From Bradyrhizobium zhengyangense (GTDB lineage: Bacteria; Pseudomonadota; Alphaproteobacteria; Rhizobiales; Xanthobacteraceae): DNA of 64,000 bases. A program made the translations under genes and the position numbers. Each line of letters opens with the position of its first letter. The first letter of the stretch is position 1. Positions 44,311 to 52,347 of the stretch are shown piece by piece. The stretch lies in contig NZ_JAKLUA010000017.1 of NCBI RefSeq assembly GCF_022012435.1, positions 85,116 through 149,115 of the forward strand. Direction: 5' to 3'. The notes under the pieces were generated by a model. It did not search any database. It saw nothing but the letters and a program-made list of their open reading frames with translations, and had not been told where the DNA came from.

Positions 44311-45954
44311 ATGACCCAGCCTGTATTCGCGACCCACGAGGTCTTCAACCAGTCGCCACCCTTTGAGGATGTCGACCTGTTTGCCGTGGACCGTCCGCTG
44401 GTCGAGGCCGTGAAGGCCAATGGTGGCGCCGCAGCGGAACGGGAGCTGTCGGAGTTCGGCAAGCATTGGGGCTCGGCGGCGATGGCCGATCGCGGGCGCG
44501 TCGCGAACGAGAATACGCCGAAGCTCCGCACATTCGATGCCAAGGGCAACCGCCGCGACCATGTCGAGTTTCATCCTGGATATCACGAGCTGATGGCGCA
44601 CAGCGCGCACGCGGGCCTGCACAATTCGACGTGGACCGCGGATGGGAAGCCTGTGGGCGACGCCGCGGAAGTCATACGTGCCGCAAAATTCTACATGGCC
44701 GCGCAAGTCGAGACCGGCCATCTCTGCCCGATCACGATGACGCGCGCCTCGGTCGCCGCGCTGGCGATGCAGCCGGACCTGCTCGGCAAGGTGATGCCGG
44801 TGCTGTCGACCAAAAGCTACGATCCGAGCTTTGCGCCGTGGTGGGACAAGCGCGGCATGACACTCGGCATGGGCATGACCGAGAAGCAGGGCGGCACCGA
44901 CGTGCGCGCCAACATGACGCGCGCGGTGCGCGATGGGAATGCTTATCGCGTCACCGGCCACAAATGGTTCATGTCGGCACCGATGTGCGATGCGTTCCTG
45001 GTGCTGGCACAGGCCGAGCAGGGACTGACCTGCTTCTTCATGCCGCGCTTTGCGCCTGATGGCTCAGTCAATGCGATCCAGTTCCAGCGGCTGAAGGACA
45101 AGCTCGGCAATCGTTCGAACGCGTCGTCCGAGGTCGAGTTTGTCGGCGCCTATGCCGAACGTGTCGGCGAGGAGGGCAAGGGCATCCGCACCATCATCCA
45201 GATGGTGCAGCTGACGCGGCAGGATTGCGCGATTGCCTCTAGCGGCCTGATGCGCTCAGGCCTCGCCCATGCGTTGCATCACGCCCGTCGCCGCAGCGTG
45301 TTCCAGAAGCATCTCGCCGATCAGCCCTTGATGCAGGCCGTCCTCTCCGACATGGCGCTGCATGTGGAGGCTAGCATAGCGCTGGTGATGCGGCTTTGCC
45401 GCGCTTTCGACCGCACGCCGCATGATGCGGCGGAGGCCGCCTATATGCGGCTGTTGACGCCCGCGATCAAATACTGGACCTGCAAGAGTGCGCCGCCATT
45501 CCTTTACGAGGCGATGGAGTGCCTCGGCGGCAACGGCTATGTCGAGGACGGCATTCTGGCGCGCCATTACCGGGAGTCGCCGGTCAATGCGATCTGGGAA
45601 GGTTCGGGCAATGTGATGTGCCTCGACGTACTCCGCGCGCTCTCGCGCGAGCCGGAGGCGGCGATGGCCGTGCTGCAAACGCTGGCGGCCGAGACGAAAG
45701 GCCTGCCCGGGGCAGGCGAGGTCGTCGCCCTCATCGGCAAAACCTTCCGCCGCGCCGATGGCGAGCGCGTTGCGCGGCTGGCGGTCGAGAAGCTGGCGCT
45801 GCTGGCTGCGGCCGCTGCGCTCAACGACATGTCGCCTCACAACGCTGAATTGTTCGCCACCACCCGCCTCGCCACCAATCACGCCAGCATGTATGGCGCA
45901 GTCGAGCTCGAGGGTGGCGACGTGCGCGCGCTGCTGGAGCGCGCGCTGCCGTGA
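44311..45954 (+). CDS. aidB: AidB-like acyl-CoA dehydrogenase
   Basis: A 547-residue protein close to AidB along its length: THEVFNQSPPFEDVDLFAVD, HPGYHELMAHSAHAGLHNS, CPITMTRASVAALAMQPDLL, MGMTEKQGGTDVRANMTRAV, and GLTCFFMPRFAPDG then LKDKLGNRSNASSEVEFVGA. In E. coli, AidB is part of the adaptive response to alkylation and binds DNA and FAD. No ada gene is nearby. It starts 19 bp after the dipeptidase stop, so the two may be co-transcribed. Confidence 0.93.
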   Translation: MTQPVFATHEVFNQSPPFEDVDLFAVDRPLVEAVKANGGAAAERELSEFGKHWGSAAMADRGRVANENTPKLRTFDAKGNRRDHVEFHPGYHELMAHSAHAGLHNSTWTADGKPVGDAAEVIRAAKFYMAAQVETGHLCPITMTRASVAALAMQPDLLGKVMPVLSTKSYDPSFAPWWDKRGMTLGMGMTEKQGGTDVRANMTRAVRDGNAYRVTGHKWFMSAPMCDAFLVLAQAEQGLTCFFMPRFAPDGSVNAIQFQRLKDKLGNRSNASSEVEFVGAYAERVGEEGKGIRTIIQMVQLTRQDCAIASSGLMRSGLAHALHHARRRSVFQKHLADQPLMQAVLSDMALHVEASIALVMRLCRAFDRTPHDAAEAAYMRLLTPAIKYWTCKSAPPFLYEAMECLGGNGYVEDGILARHYRESPVNAIWEGSGNVMCLDVLRALSREPEAAMAVLQTLAAETKGLPGAGEVVALIGKTFRRADGERVARLAVEKLALLAAAAALNDMSPHNAELFATTRLATNHASMYGAVELEGGDVRALLERALP

Positions 45955-45979
45955 ATCTTTTTGCATCCACATCTGCACC

Positions 45980-46057
45980 GTCATTCCGGGGCGCCCGAAG
46001 GGCGAACCCGGAATCTCGAGATTCCGGGTTCGATGCTGCGCACCGCCCCGGAATGAC
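45980..46057. repeat. 78-bp palindromic intergenic repeat
   Basis: It starts GTCATTCCGGGGCG and ends CGCCCCGGAATGAC. Its centre contains a perfect 26-bp palindrome built on GGAATCTCGAGATTCC. It lies between aidB and the CPBP gene and could fold into a cruciform or hairpin in RNA. Confidence 0.75.
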
Positions 46058-46083
46058 GGCAGTCTGTTAACGAAAGTCTCCTG

Positions 46084-46848
46084 ATGGACTCCCTCAATCC
46101 CGACCATCCGTCGTTGACCATGACGCCGGCGCCGCCGCGCGTCTGGAAGTTCTGGGGCACGGCGTTGTGGGGCTTTTTGCTCCTTGTCGCGATGTTCGTC
46201 GGGCAGATCGGCGCGGTCGTGTTGCTCGTGGTGGGGCGCGGTCTGTCTCTCAACCTCGCATCGATGCAGCTCGTCGGCGCTGAGCCTCAAGCGCTCGCCC
46301 TGTCGGTCATCATGGGGCTGCCCGCGACGCTTCTCGTTGCGTGGCTCGCCATTCGTATCAGGAAGGCCTCCTTCGTCGATTATCTCGCGCTGCATTGGCC
46401 GTCATGGCGGCAAATCGTGCTTGGCGCGGTCGGTCTCATCCTGATCGTGCTCGCCTGGGAAGTTGTCTCCCGCTCGCTGGGCCGCGAGGCGACGCCCGGC
46501 TTCATGACCGATCTCCTCAAATCGGGGCGCGACAAGGGCGGCGCGCTGCTGCTCCTGCTGGCGTTCAGCCTGGCCGCGCCGATGTCGGAGGAGGTGCTCG
46601 CGCGCGGCTTCCTCTATCGCGGCTGGTCGGAAACCTTTCTGCGTGTGCCCGGCGCGATCGTACTGTCGTCGCTGGTGTGGACGGTGGTGCACATCCAGTA
46701 CGATCTCTACTTCCTCGCCGAGGTTTTCTCGATTGGTCTGTGGTTCGGCTATATGCGCTATCGCGCGGGCTCGTTGTGGCTCACCATCGTGCTGCATGGG
46801 CTGAACAACATGACCGCGGTGGTGCTGACGACGTGGTTGGGAAGCTAG
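46084..46848 (+). CDS. CPBP-family intramembrane metalloprotease
   Basis: A 254-residue multi-helix protein. The Abi/CAAX-protease motifs are EExxxR as SEEVLARGFLYRGW, FxxxH-type VWTVVHIQYD, and a C-terminal HGLNN. Such enzymes cleave within membranes. In bacteria, roles range from bacteriocin self-immunity to unknown. ATG 46084 is used; an ATG at 46120 is possible. No bacteriocin genes flank it. Confidence 0.85.
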   Translation: MDSLNPDHPSLTMTPAPPRVWKFWGTALWGFLLLVAMFVGQIGAVVLLVVGRGLSLNLASMQLVGAEPQALALSVIMGLPATLLVAWLAIRIRKASFVDYLALHWPSWRQIVLGAVGLILIVLAWEVVSRSLGREATPGFMTDLLKSGRDKGGALLLLLAFSLAAPMSEEVLARGFLYRGWSETFLRVPGAIVLSSLVWTVVHIQYDLYFLAEVFSIGLWFGYMRYRAGSLWLTIVLHGLNNMTAVVLTTWLGS

Positions 46849-46869
46849 CCGAGCGCTCGCCCCACGTTC

Positions 46870-46914
46870 CGTCATTGCGGGCCACCGGGTCCGCGCGAAG
46901 CGCGGCCCGATGAC
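46870..46914. repeat. 45-bp hairpin repeat
   Basis: CGTCATTGCGGGCC at the left pairs partly with GCGGCCCGATGACG at the right. It lies between the convergent CPBP and AEC genes and may terminate both. Confidence 0.5.
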
Positions 46915-46947
46915 GAGGCGTGAGAGGTGCGCTTGCGCCGACGAACT

Positions 46948-47871
46948 CTACGCCACCAGCGCGATCGCGATCGGCATCGTGATCGCCGCCAGGATCGTCT
47001 GCAGCGTGATGATCTGGGCCAACAGCGGCGCATCGCCACCCATTTGGCGGGCTAGCACATAGGCGCTCGGCGAGGTCGGCACCGCCGCGCAGATCGCGAC
47101 GATCGCGAGGTTGGTGCCTGACAGTCCGAACCAGATGGCGAGCGCCAGTGCGAGCACCGGCATCAGCGCCAGCTTGAACGCCACGCCGATCGACGCGCCC
47201 AGGCTCGGACGGAGCAGACCCTTGAGCTGAAGGCCGGCGCCGGTGACGAGCAGGCCAATGGCGAGCGAGGAGCGGCCGAGCGCGTCAGCGACCTCGTGCC
47301 AGATTTTTGGCAGCGGCAGATGGACGACATTGATGCCCATGCCGATGATGCAGGCCCAGATCAGGGGATTGCGGATCACGGTCATGGCGATCGCGCGCGC
47401 GGATTGCTTCTCGGGCGATGCGTAATGCGCGAGCACGGCGACGCTGAACACGTTCACAAGGGGGATGATCGCGACCATGGCGACAGAGGCCAGCGCCAGG
47501 CCGACGTCGCCGTACAGATTGGCAGAAACGGACAGCGCCACATAGGTCTGCCAGCGCGTCGCGCCCTGGAAGATCGAGGTGAAAGCGGGACCGTCGATGT
47601 CGAGCCGCGACAGGGCCGGGCGCAGCGCAAGGCAGAGCAGCGACATCGCGAGTGCCGCCAGCAGCAGCGCGCCGCCGACGCCGGCGACCGGCACTTTTGA
47701 GAGATCGGCCTTCACCAGCGTCTGGATCAGCAGCATCGGGAACAGCACGAAATAGGTCAGCCGTTCCAGCCCGTGCCATTGCGTGTCGAGCCGCATCAGG
47801 CTGTGCCGGAGCACCACGCCGATCACGATGAGAATGAAGACCGGCAGCAGTGCCGCGATCACGACGACCAT
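46948..47871 (-). CDS. AEC-family transporter
   Basis: A 307-residue inner-membrane protein with about ten helices of the auxin efflux carrier (AEC) family. Typical segments are FPMLLIQTLVKADLS, GATRWQTYVALSVSANLYGD, IRNPLIWACIIGMGINVV and CAAVPTSPSAYVLARQMGGD. Substrate is unknown; bacterial members carry organic acids or small anions. It starts 3 bp after ruvX, so they are co-transcribed. Confidence 0.9.
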   Translation of the reverse strand: MVVVIAALLPVFILIVIGVVLRHSLMRLDTQWHGLERLTYFVLFPMLLIQTLVKADLSKVPVAGVGGALLLAALAMSLLCLALRPALSRLDIDGPAFTSIFQGATRWQTYVALSVSANLYGDVGLALASVAMVAIIPLVNVFSVAVLAHYASPEKQSARAIAMTVIRNPLIWACIIGMGINVVHLPLPKIWHEVADALGRSSLAIGLLVTGAGLQLKGLLRPSLGASIGVAFKLALMPVLALALAIWFGLSGTNLAIVAICAAVPTSPSAYVLARQMGGDAPLLAQIITLQTILAAITMPIAIALVA

Positions 47872-47874
47872 GGA

Positions 47875-48366
47875 TCAGCCAGCCCCTGGGCTGGCGCGCA
47901 GATTGGCGAGCCGGTCGAGCGCGCCTTGCAGGATGAAGATCGCGGCGTGCTCGTCGATCACCTCGGCGCGCTTGGCGCGGCTGACGTCCATGCCGATCAA
48001 TTCGCGCTCGACGGCCGCGGTTGACAGACGCTCGTCCCAGAGACCAATGGGGAGCGTGGTCAGATTGGCCAGATTGCGGGCGAAAGCGCGAGTCGATTGC
48101 GCGCGCGGCCCCTCGCTGCCGTCCATGTTGATGGGAAGACCGAGCACGATGCCGACCACCTTGCGTTCGGTTGCAATGGCGAGGAGGCGGGCTGCGTCCT
48201 GCTTGAATTGCTTGCGTTGAATGGTCTCGACACCGGTCGCGAGGCGGCGGTCCGGATTGGACACGGCGACACCAATGGTCTTGGTGCCGAGATCGAGGCC
48301 GATCAACCCGCCGCGTTCGGGCCAGTGGGTTGCAGCATCGATGAGAGGCAGGATAAGAGCCGGCAT
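47875..48366 (-). CDS. ruvX: Putative pre-16S rRNA nuclease / Holliday junction resolvase-like RuvX
   Basis: A 163-residue YqgF/RuvX RNase H fold. Its first Asp is in GLDLGTKTIGVAVS, followed by VVGIVLGLPINMDGSEG and the Glu in LWDERLSTAAVERELI, with a final acidic Asp in KRAEVIDEHAAIFIL. The family matures the 5' end of 16S rRNA. It sits immediately upstream of the AEC transporter. The first ~20 residues are an extra leader. Confidence 0.93.
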   Translation of the reverse strand: MPALILPLIDAATHWPERGGLIGLDLGTKTIGVAVSNPDRRLATGVETIQRKQFKQDAARLLAIATERKVVGIVLGLPINMDGSEGPRAQSTRAFARNLANLTTLPIGLWDERLSTAAVERELIGMDVSRAKRAEVIDEHAAIFILQGALDRLANLRASPGAG

Positions 48367-48411
48367 GGTTTAGCGCATATCACGCGGCGCGCTGCGGAGT
48401 GAACCGGGAAC

Positions 48412-48627
48412 ATGGATGCGCTGACATTATTCGGTCTGTTTGCGGTGACGGCGATGCTGGTCACTTACGCCTTCGAGGACCGCAGTCCCTGGTTCGTGCT
48501 GTTGTTCGCGGCCTCCTGTGCCCTCGGTTCGGCCTACGGCTTCCTGCAAGGGGCTTGGCCGTTCGGCCTGGTTGAGGCGATCTGGGCCGTGGTGGCATTG
48601 CGGAGGTGGTCCATCAGGCCGCGATGA
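48412..48627 (+). CDS. Small conserved membrane protein
   Basis: 71 residues with two hydrophobic helices (LFGLFAVTAMLVTYAF and WFVLLFAASCALGSAYGFLQ) and a C-terminal WPFGLVEAIWAVVALRRW segment that recurs in many proteobacterial small proteins. Function is unknown. It is divergent from ruvX. Its 3' end overlaps the LysR gene on the other strand by 14 bp. Confidence 0.7.
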   Translation: MDALTLFGLFAVTAMLVTYAFEDRSPWFVLLFAASCALGSAYGFLQGAWPFGLVEAIWAVVALRRWSIRPR

Positions 48628-49504
48628 TTTCGTCGTCCTTGGTCAGGCAGGATACAAAGCCTTCGAGCGCGCTGGTTTGATGGCCGGCGCGCCGCTGGAT
48701 GAACAGTGTCTCGACGCGCCCGTGCGAGGGGCTCAGCGCGTGCATCGTCACGCTGCCGGTCATCGCGCTGCGCTCGACCACCGCGCGGGGCAGCAACGTG
48801 ACGCCCATATCGGCAGCGACGCAGCCGATCATGCCATCCAGCGTGCCGAGCTCGAAGCGCGCGGCCGAAGGCCAGCCGAATTCGACGAAGATCTGTTCGA
48901 GGCGCTGGCGATAGGTGCAGCCGGTGCGGAACACCAGGGCGGTCGGGCCCGACTCGGGCGTGCCTGCGCGCAACTCGGCAAGCGAGGCCCAGCGCCGCGC
49001 GCTGACCAGCACCAGCTCTTCCCGGAATGCGCTTGTCACGGAGAGGTCGTCATGCGCGATGGGGCCGGCGACGAAGGCGCCATCGAGCGTGCCTTCGAGC
49101 ACACCGGCGACGAGATCGGCGGTCGTTGACGTGCGCAGGCTGAGGCGTACTGCCGGGAAGCGACGGTGGAAGTCGGCGAGCAGCGGCGGCAATCGCACTG
49201 CCGCGGTCGTCTCCATCGAGCCGATCGAAAGCGGTCCTTTCGGCTCGCCATCGTCGCGCGCCGCGAGCAGGGCTTCGCGCGACAGCGCGGCCATCCGATG
49301 CGCGTAGGGGAGGAGGCGCTTGCCGGCGCCTGTCAGCGCCATGCCGCGGCTGTGACGCTCGAACAATGGCGTGCCGATCTCGGCCTCCAGGGCTTTGATG
49401 CGCTGGGTGACATTGGATTGCACCGTGTTGAGCTCTTCGGCGGCGCGGGTGATGCCGCCGGTGCGGGCGACCGCGGCAAAGGTCTGGATGTCGCTCAGTT
49501 CCAT
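48614..49504 (-). CDS. LysR-family regulator of the nitronate monooxygenase genes
   Basis: 296 residues. The N-terminal winged helix is IQTFAAVARTGGITRAAEEL then VQSNVTQRIKALEAEIGTPLF, followed by a periplasmic-binding-like effector domain. ATG 49504 is chosen over an open extension. It is divergent from two nitronate monooxygenase genes with a 96-bp gap, the standard LysR arrangement, so it probably controls them. Ligand is unknown. Confidence 0.9.
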   Translation of the reverse strand: MELSDIQTFAAVARTGGITRAAEELNTVQSNVTQRIKALEAEIGTPLFERHSRGMALTGAGKRLLPYAHRMAALSREALLAARDDGEPKGPLSIGSMETTAAVRLPPLLADFHRRFPAVRLSLRTSTTADLVAGVLEGTLDGAFVAGPIAHDDLSVTSAFREELVLVSARRWASLAELRAGTPESGPTALVFRTGCTYRQRLEQIFVEFGWPSAARFELGTLDGMIGCVAADMGVTLLPRAVVERSAMTGSVTMHALSPSHGRVETLFIQRRAGHQTSALEGFVSCLTKDDEIIAA

Positions 49505-49600
49505 GGCGTCGTTTCGCTTTTGTGATGGCAGCGTTCGCAACAATTCATTTTTCGAGAATGCTAGTTGGGCTTACTCTTCCTGTCCAGAGTGGGAGACCCC

Positions 49601-50578
49601 ATGCCGATCGCCACGCCGTTGACGGAGCTTCTCGGGATCAAGCATCCGATCCTGTCGGCGCCCATGGATACGATCGCGGGCAGCCGGCTAACCCGTGCCG
49701 TGAGCGAGGCGGGTGGCTTCGGCATTCTGGGTGGCGGCTACGGTGACCGCGCCCGGCTTCAGTCCGAGGCCGCGGAGCTGAAGGGCTTTGCACCGTTCGG
49801 GATCGGCTTCATCACATGGAGCCTGGCAAAGCAGCCCGAGCTTCTCGACATTGCGCTCGAAGCGCACCCTCAAGCCGTCATGCTGTCGTTCGGCGATCCC
49901 GCGCCGTTCGCGCCGCGGATCAAAGTGAGTGGGGCGCGCTTGATCTGCCAGGTGCAGAACGAGGACATGGGGAAGCAGGCGCTCGATTCCGGCGCGGAGA
50001 TTTTGGTCGCGCAGGGGACCGAGGCAGGCGGCCATGGCGCCTCGCGCACGACGGTCGATATCGTGCCTGCGATCGTCGATCTCGCGGCCGGGCGCATCCC
50101 AGTCGTTGCGGCCGGCGGCATTGCCGATGGTCGGGGGCTCGCAGCGATGATGATGTTAGGCGCATCCGGCGTGCTGGTCGGCACGCGTTTCTATGCGAGC
50201 GTCGAGGCCAATGGTGCCGACGCAGCCAAGGAACGCATTCGCGCGGCCGACGGCAACGGCACCGTGCGCGGCGTCGTCCCCGATTGGTCGCGAAAACTGT
50301 TCTGGCCGACGCCGTTCACTGCGCGCACGCTGGTCAACAACCATATCAAGACCTGGACCGGCCGTGAGATCGAGCTGCTGCAGCGCGCGGACGAGATTGC
50401 CAAGGACTATGCCGCGGCAAAAATGGCGGGCGATTTCGAAATTGCGGCCGTCTTTGCCGGAGAAGCGGTCGGCCTGATCCATGATATTCCACCGGCGGCC
50501 GAGATCGTGGAACGGATTGCGTCCGAGGCCGAGCAGTTGCTGGACGGCCGGCGCAATTCCATCGCGTCGCTCGCCTGA
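49601..50578 (+). CDS. Nitronate monooxygenase-family flavoprotein 1
   Basis: 325 residues of the class I NMO/2-nitropropane dioxygenase family. KHPILSAPMDTIAGSRLTRA binds FMN phosphate. The VAQGTEAGGHGASRTTVDIV motif holds the catalytic His, and AAGGIADGRGLAAMM is the second phosphate loop. It oxidises alkyl nitronates such as the plant toxin 3-nitropropionate-derived P3N. ATG 49601 follows GGGAGA. A paralogue starts 17 bp after its stop. Confidence 0.9.
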   Translation: MPIATPLTELLGIKHPILSAPMDTIAGSRLTRAVSEAGGFGILGGGYGDRARLQSEAAELKGFAPFGIGFITWSLAKQPELLDIALEAHPQAVMLSFGDPAPFAPRIKVSGARLICQVQNEDMGKQALDSGAEILVAQGTEAGGHGASRTTVDIVPAIVDLAAGRIPVVAAGGIADGRGLAAMMMLGASGVLVGTRFYASVEANGADAAKERIRAADGNGTVRGVVPDWSRKLFWPTPFTARTLVNNHIKTWTGREIELLQRADEIAKDYAAAKMAGDFEIAAVFAGEAVGLIHDIPPAAEIVERIASEAEQLLDGRRNSIASLA

Positions 50579-50595
50579 ACCAAGAGAGAACAACC

Positions 50596-51672
50596 ATGTG
50601 GCCTGACCGTCGACTGATCGATCTGTTCAAGACCGAATTCCCGATCGTGCTGGCGCCGATGGCCGGCGTGATGGATGCGGAGCTGGTGATCGCCGTGGCC
50701 GAGGGCGGCGGACTTGGCTCATTGCCGAGCGCAATGCTGTCGCCGGAGAAGGCGCGCGAGCAGGTCAACGTCATTCGCCAGCGCGTGAAGGCGCCGGTGA
50801 ACATGAACTTCTTCTGCCACACGCCGATCGAGCTCACGGCGGAGGCTGAGGCGCGCTGGAAGCAGCGGCTCACTGGTTACTACACCGAGCATGGTCTCGA
50901 TCCGGCGGCGCCCATTAATGCGGCCAACCGGGCGCCATTCGATGCCGCCTTCTGCGAGGTCGTCGAGGAGCTGAAGCCGGAGGTCGTTAGCTTCCATTTC
51001 GGCCTGCCGGAGCAGGCGCTGCTCAAGCGCGTCAAGGCGGCGGGCTGTCTCGTCATCTCGTCCGCCACGACCGTGCAGGAAGCGGTCTGGCTCGAGCAGC
51101 ATGGCGCTGATGCCGTCATCGCACAGGGCGCCGAAGCGGGCGGCCATCGCGGCATGTTCCTGACCGAGAAGATCGCGGAGCAGCCCGGCACCTTTGCGCT
51201 GGTGCCGCAGGTCGCCGATGCCGTGAAGGTGCCTGTCATCGCCGCGGGTGGCATCGCGGACGGACGCGGCATCGCCGCGGCCTTCGCACTTGGCGCCTCC
51301 GGTGTGCAGATCGGCAGCGCCTATTTGCGCTGCCCGGAGTCCAAGGTCAGCGCGGGCGGCCGCAAGGCACTCGCCGAGGCGCGGGACGATTCCACCGTCA
51401 TCACCAATGTGATGACCGGCCGCCCGGCGCGCGGTGTCCAAAACCGCCTGATGCGCGAGGCGGGCCCGATCTCGCCGGACGCGCCGCCGTTTCCCCATGC
51501 CGCGACGGCCCTGGCGCCGCTCAAGGCTGCTGCCGAGAAGCAGGGCAAGGTGGACTTTACCAATCTGTGGGCCGGGCAAGCCGTCGCCCTGGGCCGTGAG
51601 GTCCCTGCGGCCGAATTGACCCGGGATTTTGCCAAATCGGCGCTGGCCCGCATGAAAGCGCTGGCCGGCTAG
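50596..51672 (+). CDS. Nitronate monooxygenase-family flavoprotein 2
   Basis: 358 residues, a paralogue of the preceding gene: EFPIVLAPMAGVMDAELVIA, the IAQGAEAGGHRGMFL active-site motif with His, and AAGGIADGRGIAAAFALGAS. It has extra residues after the N-terminal strand (NMNFFCHTPIELTAEAEARW), as in NMO proper. The tandem arrangement behind one LysR suggests two related nitro or nitronate substrates. ATG 50596 has an AAGAGAG site. Confidence 0.9.
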   Translation: MWPDRRLIDLFKTEFPIVLAPMAGVMDAELVIAVAEGGGLGSLPSAMLSPEKAREQVNVIRQRVKAPVNMNFFCHTPIELTAEAEARWKQRLTGYYTEHGLDPAAPINAANRAPFDAAFCEVVEELKPEVVSFHFGLPEQALLKRVKAAGCLVISSATTVQEAVWLEQHGADAVIAQGAEAGGHRGMFLTEKIAEQPGTFALVPQVADAVKVPVIAAGGIADGRGIAAAFALGASGVQIGSAYLRCPESKVSAGGRKALAEARDDSTVITNVMTGRPARGVQNRLMREAGPISPDAPPFPHAATALAPLKAAAEKQGKVDFTNLWAGQAVALGREVPAAELTRDFAKSALARMKALAG

Positions 51673-51686
51673 GGCGCGATATGATC

Positions 51687-51756
51687 ATCGCGCTTTAGGT
51701 TATTGTTTGCGCATGATCTTTCGGAAAACCGCTGCGCACTTTTCCGGATCATGCGC
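51687..51756. repeat. Intergenic repeat type C, copy 1 (upstream of gatC)
   Basis: Shared with 63043-63113: ATCGCGCTTTAG, then TTGTTTG-GCATGA, TTTTCGGAAAACCG-type and CTTTTCCGGATCATG segments. The last ~45 bp fold back (GCGCATGATC pairs with GATCATGCGC). It lies in the 156-bp gap before gatC and may affect its transcript. Confidence 0.8.
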
Positions 51757-51828
51757 CCGCGCCGGTTGCGGCGCAAAACCGGCCTCTGCTATACGGCACA
51801 TAGGTTTTGCCGTGAGAGGCCTTATATA

Positions 51829-52116
51829 ATGTCCGTCGACGCCGCTACCGTCCGCCGCATCGCGCATCTAGCGCGCATTGCGGTTGCTGAGGACGAGGTT
51901 CCGCATCTGCAAGGCGAGCTCAACGCCATGCTCGCCTTTGTCGAGCAGCTCTCGGAGGTCAATGTCGAGGGTGTGGAGCCGATGACCTCGGTGACCCCGA
52001 TGCAGATGAAGAAGCGGCAGGACGTGGTCACCGACGGCGAGATCGCCGACGATATCGTTGCCAATGCGCCGGCGACCGAAGGTCACTTCTTCCTGGTGCC
52101 CAAGGTCGTCGAATAA
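51829..52116 (+). CDS. gatC: Asp/Glu-tRNA amidotransferase subunit C
   Basis: A 95-residue GatC: VRRIAHLARIAVAEDEVPHL, FVEQLSEVNVEGVEPMTSV and a C-terminal APATEGHFFLVPKVVE. It stabilises GatA in the complex that makes Gln-tRNA and Asn-tRNA from misacylated tRNA. ATG 51829 follows GAGAGG. It heads a five-gene run: gatC, a 70-residue gene, gatA, a 98-residue gene and gatB. Confidence 0.95.
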   Translation: MSVDAATVRRIAHLARIAVAEDEVPHLQGELNAMLAFVEQLSEVNVEGVEPMTSVTPMQMKKRQDVVTDGEIADDIVANAPATEGHFFLVPKVVE

Positions 52117-52134
52117 TTCCCAGGACGCCTCCCG

Positions 52135-52347
52135 ATGTGCATGCTTTGCGACGATGAGAAGGCCTATCAGGCCTACATGAACTACCTCGACAAGATGGAG
52201 CGGCAGGGCAAGGCTGCCGATCCCAATGTCGCCGTCAATGCCGTGCTCGACGAGCTCCAGGCCGCCGCGAATGTGGCCGAAAAAAAAGACGACCCGGCCA
52301 ACGACAAGACCCTGTCTCCGTTCTTCTGCAGCCCGATCAATAAATGA
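52135..52347 (+). CDS. Small Cys-containing protein between gatC and gatA
   Basis: A 70-residue soluble protein. It begins MCMLCDDEKAYQAYMNYLDK, so a Cys-x2-Cys pair sits at residues 2-5, with a third Cys near the C-terminus (PFFCSPINK). The middle is helical. I do not recognise the family. Its stop overlaps the gatA start (ATGA), and it begins 18 bp after gatC, so it is translated with the amidotransferase. Metal binding or a regulatory role is only a guess. Confidence 0.75.
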   Translation: MCMLCDDEKAYQAYMNYLDKMERQGKAADPNVAVNAVLDELQAAANVAEKKDDPANDKTLSPFFCSPINK

